Source of the DNA: Acidobacteriota bacterium
GTDB taxonomy: Bacteria; Acidobacteriota; Blastocatellia; Pyrinomonadales; Pyrinomonadaceae
DNA length: 11,294 nucleotides
Assembly (NCBI GenBank): GCA_003222935.1
Contig: QHXL01000245.1
Coordinates: 1,299 to 12,592 of the forward strand
Direction of reading: 5' to 3'
Made by a program: the position numbers and the translations under genes
Part shown: positions 6,486-11,294 of the stretch, in pieces
Numbering within the stretch: the stretch's first letter is position 1
Layout of the letters: the number at the start of each line of letters is the position of its first letter
Notes under the pieces: model-generated
Database searches by the model: none
The model's input: the letters and a program-made list of their open reading frames with translations, nothing else
What the model was told of the DNA's origin: nothing

Positions 6486-8418
6486 AGGAGGACCTACTGA
6501 CAGAAGTTTCAATTCTCTTTGGTGTTTCGATAAAGCTCTCGTGCCAGAGTTCAAACATCAACAACGTCCACAACAGCTTTCGATGATTCGCTACACCACG
6601 CTCATGCTCATCTTGTAAACGCGAAACATACTCAGGATTGAAAACACCCGCACGCTTCACCCGCTCCGGCGACAAAAGATCCCGGGCCAGTGGACGCAAC
6701 TTCATCTTCAACCACTCGGCGACCGGCACGCCAAACCCTTTCTTGGCCCGCCGCGCGACAAACCGCGGCAACATTCCGTCGACCGATTTCTTCAAGATGT
6801 ACTTTGTCTTACTCCCACGCAGTTTGTAGCTGCTCGGCAACGACGCCGCAAACTCGGCAACGCGGGGATCTAAAAATGGCGCCCGCACTTCCAGCGAAAC
6901 AGCCATGCTCGCGCGATCAACCTTGGTCAGGATGTCTTCCGCAAGGTACAGCCGCGTATCCAGGTTTTGCATTCGCTTCAGCAAATCAGGCCCGGCGCAC
7001 TCCTGCATCATCTCGCGAGCCTGCTTATAGATATCGCCGTCGGTATGAGCCAGAGCATTGGCGGTAAGTAAGTGTGTCTGCTCTTCGGGGGTGAATGAAC
7101 CAAACCAAATGTGATGGCGGGCTACCTCGTCAAAGTTTGCACCCGCGACAAATCGACGAGCCTTGTAATCCAGCGAAAGGTTTTTCGTTTTCACCGGGAG
7201 TAGACCGACGAGTGGTTCGATCAACTTCGACCGCACGACCCCGGGAACGTGTTTGTAAATCTCTGCCCAACGATGGCCCACGTACATCTCGTATCCGGCA
7301 AACAGTTCGTCGCCACCGTCACCGCCAAGAGCAACGGTGACATGCTTACGTGTAAAGCGCGATAACAAATAGGTCGGCACGAGTGACGGATCGCTAAACG
7401 GCTCATCCATAAAGGCGCCAATCTCGCTAACCAGGTTCGCGGCGAGATTTGCGCTCAGGCGTTCTTCGTGATGATCGGTACCAAGAAACTTCGCCACTGC
7501 GCGAGCGTAGGAAGATTCGTCAAACGAGGACTCGGCAAATGAAATCGAAAACGTCTTTACTGCCTCGGATGACGAACGAACGGCCATCGCCGCAATTGTT
7601 GAAGAGTCGACTCCGCCCGATAACAACACGCCAAGCGGAACGTCCGAAACCAGGCGCATCCGAACTGCGTCGGAAAGCAATTCCCGCAACTGTTCAGCAG
7701 CCTCTTGCTCACTAGGAATAGGAGTCACAGTCTGGTAATTGAGTTCCCAGTATCGAGCGATATGAACACAGCCATCTTCCAGGACAAGTTTGTGAGCCGC
7801 TGGAAGCTTGTTGATACCTTCATAGATCGACATCGGCGCCGGCACATAATCGAAAGACAAGTACTGACGCAGCGCTTGAAGGTTCAGCGCCGGTTTCACT
7901 AAAGGATGGGCCAGGAGAACCTTCGGCTCAGAAGCAAAGATCAAAGTCTTATCGAACACGCCCCAGTAGAGAGGCTTTTCGCCAAAGCGATCGCGCGCAA
8001 TTAAGAGCCGCCGACGTTTGGTGTCCCACAAGGCAAAGGCAAACATGCCATTGAGCTCGTGGACCATGTCGTCGCCGTACTCTTCGTAGAGATGTGGCAG
8101 TACTTCTGTATCTGATTCACTGCGAAAAGAATGTCCGCGCTTCTCGAGGCTCTCGCGAATTTCACGATAGTTATAGAGTTCGCCATTGAGTACAACAGCA
8201 ATGCTCCTGTCTTCATTGAAGACCGGCTGTTCACCCGTAACAAGATCGATAATGGCAAGACGGCGCATTCCGAGAGCAGCGCCGCTGGTTACGTAGAGAC
8301 CTTCGGAGTCGGGACCGCGATGGACCATGCGTTCACACATGGAATGCAGCAAGTCCTTCGCCCCGTCGAAAGGAGACGTACGTGAATCGAAATTAGCCCA
8401 GCCAGTAATCCCACACAT
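6484..8418 (-). CDS. asnB: Asparagine synthase (glutamine-hydrolysing)
   Basis: The 644-residue product has a complete class II glutaminase domain followed by an ATP-pyrophosphatase synthetase domain. The nucleophile Cys2 is in MCGITGW, with RGPD (34-37) and LNGELYNY (77-84) in the glutamine site. The synthetase domain shows the PP-loop LSGGVDSS (266-273) and GGDGGDELFAGY (365-376). The reaction is ATP-dependent transfer of glutamine nitrogen to a carboxylate, forming aspartyl-type amide. Length fits the about 600-650-residue AsnB group common in polysaccharide and exosortase-linked loci, where the acceptor may be a sugar acid rather than aspartate; that role is inference. The start is fixed by the need for Cys at position 2. 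It is preceded by a 551-bp gap with a candidate promoter and a palindromic element, and its stop lies within another palindrome. All key residues are intact. Confidence 0.95.
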   Translation of the reverse strand: MCGITGWANFDSRTSPFDGAKDLLHSMCERMVHRGPDSEGLYVTSGAALGMRRLAIIDLVTGEQPVFNEDRSIAVVLNGELYNYREIRESLEKRGHSFRSESDTEVLPHLYEEYGDDMVHELNGMFAFALWDTKRRRLLIARDRFGEKPLYWGVFDKTLIFASEPKVLLAHPLVKPALNLQALRQYLSFDYVPAPMSIYEGINKLPAAHKLVLEDGCVHIARYWELNYQTVTPIPSEQEAAEQLRELLSDAVRMRLVSDVPLGVLLSGGVDSSTIAAMAVRSSSEAVKTFSISFAESSFDESSYARAVAKFLGTDHHEERLSANLAANLVSEIGAFMDEPFSDPSLVPTYLLSRFTRKHVTVALGGDGGDELFAGYEMYVGHRWAEIYKHVPGVVRSKLIEPLVGLLPVKTKNLSLDYKARRFVAGANFDEVARHHIWFGSFTPEEQTHLLTANALAHTDGDIYKQAREMMQECAGPDLLKRMQNLDTRLYLAEDILTKVDRASMAVSLEVRAPFLDPRVAEFAASLPSSYKLRGSKTKYILKKSVDGMLPRFVARRAKKGFGVPVAEWLKMKLRPLARDLLSPERVKRAGVFNPEYVSRLQDEHERGVANHRKLLWTLLMFELWHESFIETPKRIETSVSRSS

Positions 8419-8462
8419 GGTTCGTGAATCGTTATACGAATTAATTGAAAGTTTATTGACTC

Positions 8463-8491
8463 GTTATCGACATTGACGCGCTCCGAGTCAA
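8463..8491 (-). promoter_or_regulatory. Candidate sigma-70-like promoter for asnB
   Basis: Read on the minus strand, TTGACT (8491-8486) is followed by a 17-base spacer and GATAAC (8468-8463), matching the -35 and -10 consensus at 5 and 4 of 6 bases. Transcription would begin near 8456, giving a leader of roughly 40 bases to the asnB ATG. A perfect 9-bp inverted repeat, ATTGACTCG at 8455-8463 and CGAGTCAAT at 8484-8492, overlaps both boxes and could be an operator. ATCGACATT also occurs as a direct repeat at 8466-8474 and 8491-8499. This is a pattern match only; no Shine-Dalgarno is evident before the ATG. Confidence 0.4.
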
Positions 8492-8501
8492 TCGACATTT
8501 C

Positions 8502-8875
8502 ATGTCCGACATGCTTTAGAGAGCTTCTTGCAAAACTCTCATTCTCCCCGTGCTTCAGCTCGGGGTGCAGCGGATCCCATGCTGTAAAGTAACCGTTTAA
8601 CGGTTTCCCGCCGTGGGCCAATTTCAATTACGGGCTCCAGTTCGTTACCTCGTTTACTTAGCATTTCAAACCTTTCATCCTGTCGCGTTCCAACATCAGT
8701 CGCCAAGAATGTCAAACCGTTGAAGCGGTTCCCTGGATTTAGCGGCACCTCTACCCCCGAGCTAAAGCACGGGGAGAATGAGAGTTTTGCAAGAGGCTCT
8801 TTAGCTTGTCGTGACTTGAATTAGCGCCATAACACCCGTTTCCACAATGACGACAAGCTAAAGCATATCGGACAT
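8502..8875. mobile_element. Nested palindromic element, MITE-like or REP-composite (about 374 bp)
   Basis: Its ends are an inverted repeat, ATGTCCGACATGCTTTAG at 8502-8519 against 8858-8875, matching at 17 of 18. Inside lies a second inverted repeat of 45 bp, 8521-8565 against 8755-8799, matching at 43 of 45. A third, perfect 14-bp pair (CTTTAGCTTGTCGT, 8799-8812 and 8850-8863) makes a side hairpin near the right end. Each 45-bp arm carries its own small hairpin (8546-8565; 8755-8774), and AACCGT...ACGGTT-type hairpins lie at 8591-8605 and 8715-8730. There is no transposase. No clear target duplication is seen. It resembles non-autonomous elements or REP clusters moved by RAYT-type enzymes encoded elsewhere; that is inference. 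The remaining bases 8876-8960 show nothing recognisable. Confidence 0.7.
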
Positions 8876-8960
8876 TCGTAACCTGAGCCTTGTCCAGAGG
8901 TCTAGATTCTCGCGAGGTTCCATTGATACGAATACTTTATTAACGACTCTGGTTCATATG

Positions 8961-8988
8961 ATTCACGATTTACGATTCACGATTTACG
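8961..8988. repeat. Two tandem 14-bp units over the glycosyltransferase stop
   Basis: ATTCACGATTTACG occurs twice in exact tandem (8961-8974 and 8975-8988). The second copy and part of the first cover the last codons and TAA stop of the minus-strand GT2 gene, so its final residues (VNRES) are encoded by the repeat. A related CGTGAATCGT lies in the opposite orientation at 8423-8432, just before asnB. Confidence 0.85.
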
Positions 8989-9995
8989 AAACCCAGTCGC
9001 TCACGTATTGCATAGATCGGTTTCGCTTGCGATTCGTGATAAGTGCGGACCAGCATCTCCGCTAACAAGCCCATCAGGAACAGCTGAACTCCAAGAACCA
9101 GGGTCACCATCGCCATTGTCGGCAGCGGTGTTTCAACAAAGTCGGCGTGATGTGGCCAGGCCAAAACCTTCATCGATATCGCTAAGGCCGCTGAGAAAAA
9201 GGAAATCGCGAACGTCAGTAAACCTGCCCAGCCAAACAGATAAAGCGGCTTGGTTTGATAAGACGCCATAAACTTGATCGTGATCATGTCGAATACAACT
9301 TTTACCGTTCGCGATAAGCCGTACTTTGACTTACCCATCGTCCGTGGATGGTGATCGACTGGAATTTCAGTCACTCGAGCGCCTGCCCACGAAGCGTAGA
9401 TGGGAATAAAGCGGTGCATCTCGCCGTAGAGCTTCACGTCTTGCAGCGACTCGCGTCGATAAGCTTTTAGCGAGCAACCATAATCGTGAAGCGGCACGCC
9501 GCCGATTACAGAGATCATACGATTAGCAATCATCGAGGGAATCTTGCGCGTGACCATCTTGTCTTTACGATGTTTGCGCCAACCGGAAACTACGTCGTAA
9601 CCCTCGTCGAGTTTTTCGAGCAGGCGCACAATGTCTGCAGGATCGTTTTGCAGATCGGCATCCATTGGAATTAGCACTTTGCCCTGGGCTGCATCTATTC
9701 CAGCAGCCATGGCGGCCGTCTGACCGTAGTTTCGTCTTAACGCAACCACGCGAACACGAGAATCCGTTTCAGCTATCTCTCGCAGGATCTCCAGGCTACC
9801 GTCGCTCGAACCGTCATCGACATATACGATCTCAGCAGAACGACCAAGAGCCCTGAGCGCTTCGTCCAGTTTGGTATGTAGCGGACGAAGGTTTGGCTCT
9901 TCATTAAACACAGGTAGGAAGACAGACACCTCGGGAGCATCTGCCGGAACTGCATCGGGTGAGTTTGATATTTCTGGAGCTGCGTAAGTTTTCAT
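8970..9995 (-). CDS. Family 2 glycosyltransferase, membrane-anchored (polyprenyl-phosphate sugar synthase-like)
   Basis: The 341-residue protein has a GT-A domain followed by two C-terminal membrane helices (about 249-275 and 293-316), the layout of ArnC/GtrB/DPM1-like enzymes that load a sugar from a nucleotide donor onto undecaprenyl phosphate. Motifs are SVFLPVFNEE (24-33), VDDGSSDG (59-66), ALRRNYGQTAAMAAGID (85-101), the metal/nucleotide-binding MDADLQNDP (111-119), DYGCSLKAYRR (171-181) and the conserved RTMGKSKYGL (218-227). The catalytic part would face the cytoplasm. The N-terminal 20 residues are low in conservation but the ATG at 9995 is the only reasonable start. The stop lies in a tandem repeat. 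It follows the epimerase gene by 112 bp, most of it an inverted repeat. Sugar identity is unknown; a lipid-linked sugar for a side-branch or lipid A decoration is plausible. Confidence 0.93.
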   Translation of the reverse strand: MKTYAAPEISNSPDAVPADAPEVSVFLPVFNEEPNLRPLHTKLDEALRALGRSAEIVYVDDGSSDGSLEILREIAETDSRVRVVALRRNYGQTAAMAAGIDAAQGKVLIPMDADLQNDPADIVRLLEKLDEGYDVVSGWRKHRKDKMVTRKIPSMIANRMISVIGGVPLHDYGCSLKAYRRESLQDVKLYGEMHRFIPIYASWAGARVTEIPVDHHPRTMGKSKYGLSRTVKVVFDMITIKFMASYQTKPLYLFGWAGLLTFAISFFSAALAISMKVLAWPHHADFVETPLPTMAMVTLVLGVQLFLMGLLAEMLVRTYHESQAKPIYAIRERLGFVNRES

Positions 9996-10009
9996 TTAAT
10001 CGGAGAACC

Positions 10010-10103
10010 TTGGAGTGTGGTGCCTTGTCACCGCTTTGTCATCGCGAACCGCTACTAAAGGAAACTTCTTTTGATAAAGCGGCGACAAGGCGACGCACTC
10101 CAA
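10010..10103. repeat. 94-bp inverted-repeat element between epimerase and GT2 genes
   Basis: Arms 10010-10040 and 10073-10103 are reverse complements at 26 of 31 positions, beginning TTGGAGTG and ending CACTCCAA, with a 32-base loop. It starts 14 bp before the GT2 start and ends 4 bp from the epimerase stop (10108), filling almost the whole gap. The core CCTTGTC(A/G)CCGCTTT resembles dispersed palindromes I recall from Acidobacteriota and Verrucomicrobia, so it is likely a mobile repeat; as RNA it could attenuate read-through into GT2. Confidence 0.8.
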
Positions 10104-10107
10104 AGTA

Positions 10108-11085
10108 TCACGCTTTCATTCTATGGTTCTCAGTGGTACGGAACCACTCGATAAATCGCCGGATGCCCTCTTCAATCTGTGTTTGTGGGTTGTAACCGAG
10201 TAGCTTGCGGGCCTTGTCGACATCAGCAAAGGTCTGCGGAACATCACCGGGCTGGGGTGGTTGCCGATCAATTACCGCGTGAGTGTCGAGTTCTTTTTCC
10301 AGAAGCGAAATCAATTCCCGAAGTTCAACCGTACGCGACTCGCCCAGATTGAAGACCTCGTAGTCACTCCCTTCATACTCGATGGCAGCCACGACGCCGG
10401 CGATGATGTCGTCGACGTATGTGTAGTCGCGACGTGTCGTGCCATCGCCGAAGACCGGGATGGACTTGCCCTCGCTGATGAGTTTAGCGAACTTGTGAAT
10501 CGCGAGATCCGGTCGTTGACGTGGACCATAGACGGTAAAGAACCGGAGACAAACGCAGCGAATGCCATACAGGTGTGAATAGGCATGACAGATAAGTTCG
10601 CCAGCGCCTTTCGTTGCAGCATAAGGCGAGATTGGCTGCCGAATCGGGTCGTCTTCACTGAAGGGTACTTTCGCGTTAATACCGTAAACGGACGACGATG
10701 AACCAAACACAAACTGCTTGATATTGTGATGACGAGCAAGCTCAAGAAGATTCAGAGTGCCGTTGATGTTTGTCTCGCTATAAAGTTCAGGCTCGGTAAG
10801 TGAGGGCCGTACGCCCGCTCGTGCTGCCAGGTGAACAATGCAGTCGAAGTCGCGCCCTGCGAAAATGTTTTCGAGTGCAGCGCGATCTCGAATGTCGACC
10901 TCTGCTAGTTTGTAACGCGGATCTGCAAGGTGTTCGCGAATGTTTGCGCGTTTGATTTCAGGTTCGTAGAAGTCGTTGAAGTCGTCGACTACGGTGATGT
11001 GCTCGACATCGCTCGCGAGTAATCGATCGACAAGGTTCGAACCAATGAAGCCGGCGCCTCCAGTAATCAGGAATCTTCTTTTCAT
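10108..11085 (-). CDS. NAD-dependent SDR epimerase/dehydratase (UDP-glucuronate 4-epimerase-like)
   Basis: This 325-residue cytoplasmic enzyme is an extended short-chain dehydrogenase acting on a nucleotide sugar. It shows the NAD-binding GGAGFIG (9-15), VVDDFNDFY (32-40), HLAARAGVRPSL (85-96), the catalytic Ser region SSSSVYG (129-135), the YxxxK pair YAATK (155-159), RFFTVYGPRQRPDLAI (181-196) and RRDYTYVDD (218-226). The combination of FNDFY, AGVRPSL and FFTVYGPRQRPD is characteristic of UDP-glucuronate 4-epimerases and close relatives, giving UDP-galacturonate, though UDP-glucose or UDP-GlcNAc 4-epimerase activity cannot be ruled out. The length is normal and no key residue is missing. 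The ATG at 11085 directly precedes the Rossmann strand, fixing the start. It is the first visible gene of the minus-strand block; upstream, 11086-11160 holds a short CAGATCT tandem (11114-11127) but no convincing promoter. Confidence 0.92.
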   Translation of the reverse strand: MKRRFLITGGAGFIGSNLVDRLLASDVEHITVVDDFNDFYEPEIKRANIREHLADPRYKLAEVDIRDRAALENIFAGRDFDCIVHLAARAGVRPSLTEPELYSETNINGTLNLLELARHHNIKQFVFGSSSSVYGINAKVPFSEDDPIRQPISPYAATKGAGELICHAYSHLYGIRCVCLRFFTVYGPRQRPDLAIHKFAKLISEGKSIPVFGDGTTRRDYTYVDDIIAGVVAAIEYEGSDYEVFNLGESRTVELRELISLLEKELDTHAVIDRQPPQPGDVPQTFADVDKARKLLGYNPQTQIEEGIRRFIEWFRTTENHRMKA

Positions 11086-11174
11086 CAGCAGTCATTCTAG
11101 CTCAGAACAATTTCAGATCTCAGATCTCACTGATCAAACTTAAAAGACCTCGTGCAAATGTCGGTAGCTTTTCT

Positions 11175-11269
11175 CGCTCCAACGGAGTGCCATGTTAATT
11201 TCTCCGCTCTGGAGGAGCGCCATGTTTATAGCCCTCCGGCCTTAAAGAATCGCACTCCTACGGAGTGCG
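11175..11269. repeat. Three related hairpin units at the right edge
   Basis: Three units share the pattern of a CTCC/GGAG stem: 11175-11189, 11205-11219 and the perfect 8-bp stem CGCACTCC/GGAGTGCG at 11251-11269 with a TAC loop. The first two are followed by nearly the same tail, GCCATGTTAAT and GCCATGTTTAT, at a 30-bp period. No coding potential is seen from 11086 to the end. This looks like a REP-type dispersed repeat cluster upstream of the epimerase gene, possibly continuing past the window. Confidence 0.7.
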
Positions 11270-11294
11270 AGGTGTGGGTGGTTCATTGTTATAA

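Noticed and set aside
6690..7067. Plus-strand 125-codon frame opposite asnB
   Set aside because: It lies antisense to well-conserved asnB sequence and its translation is low-complexity Arg/Ser/Pro-rich, typical of a shadow frame.
8289..8627. Minus-strand 112-codon frame running from the palindromic element into asnB
   Set aside because: It overlaps the conserved 5' part of asnB in another frame and shows no recognisable domain.
8539..8748. Minus-strand 69-codon open frame inside the palindromic element
   Set aside because: It starts with GTG, has no ribosome binding site, and its two ends are encoded by the element's inverted-repeat arms and hairpins, so it is best explained as repeat sequence that happens to stay open.
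8419..8969. Riboswitch or T-box leader for asnB
   Set aside because: The structured part (8502-8875) lies upstream of the candidate promoter and is built of inverted repeats with transposon-like ends; no T-box or known aptamer motif was found.
11175..11269. CRISPR array
   Set aside because: Only three imperfect units with short, unequal spacers and each unit is itself a hairpin; no cas genes.

Overview
The window looks like bacterial chromosome of moderate GC content from a soil or freshwater type of genome. The kinds of scattered intergenic palindromes, and the make-up of the sugar genes, recall Acidobacteriota (Blastocatellia-like) or neighbouring phyla. This placement is inference from memory of similar sequences; there is no rRNA or other marker here to fix it.

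Layout. At the left edge is the 3' two thirds of a plus-strand M20-family metallopeptidase gene (1-762), probably unrelated to the rest. It converges on a long block of eight minus-strand genes. In transcription order (right to left) these are: a nucleotide-sugar SDR epimerase (11085-10108), a membrane family 2 glycosyltransferase (9995-8970), a glutamine-hydrolysing asparagine synthase (8418-6484), an uncharacterised alpha-helical protein (6427-5258), a left-handed beta-helix acetyltransferase (5267-4773), a Gfo/Idh/MocA dehydrogenase (4776-3763), a DUF354 GT-B-fold protein (3593-2577) and a polyprenyl glycosylphosphotransferase (2532-982).

Together these form part of a surface polysaccharide (O-antigen or exopolysaccharide) locus. 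The epimerase, dehydrogenase and acetyltransferase make or modify UDP-sugars; the pair at 3763-5267 resembles the WbpB/WbpD (WlbA/WlbB) steps toward 3-acetamido-uronic acids. The aminotransferase expected between those two steps is not in the window. The phosphotransferase would load the first sugar phosphate onto undecaprenyl phosphate. The GT2 protein and possibly the DUF354 protein would transfer sugars. The asparagine synthase type often occurs in such loci and may amidate a sugar acid or act as an ordinary AsnB. The genes from 6427 to 982 could be one transcription unit, with the helical protein, acetyltransferase and dehydrogenase linked by 10-bp and 4-bp overlaps.

Every intergenic gap longer than about 100 bp holds an inverted or tandem repeat, each apparently of a different family: 826-922, 3621-3761, 6450-6485 (in a short gap), 8502-8875, 8961-8988, 10010-10103 and 11175-11269. 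The most notable is the nested palindromic element at 8502-8875. Its terminal sequence recurs as a solo palindrome at 6450-6485, so asnB is bracketed by related repeats. A candidate promoter overlapped by a perfect 9-bp inverted repeat lies just upstream of asnB. I saw no tRNA, rRNA, CRISPR array, intact transposase or phage gene.
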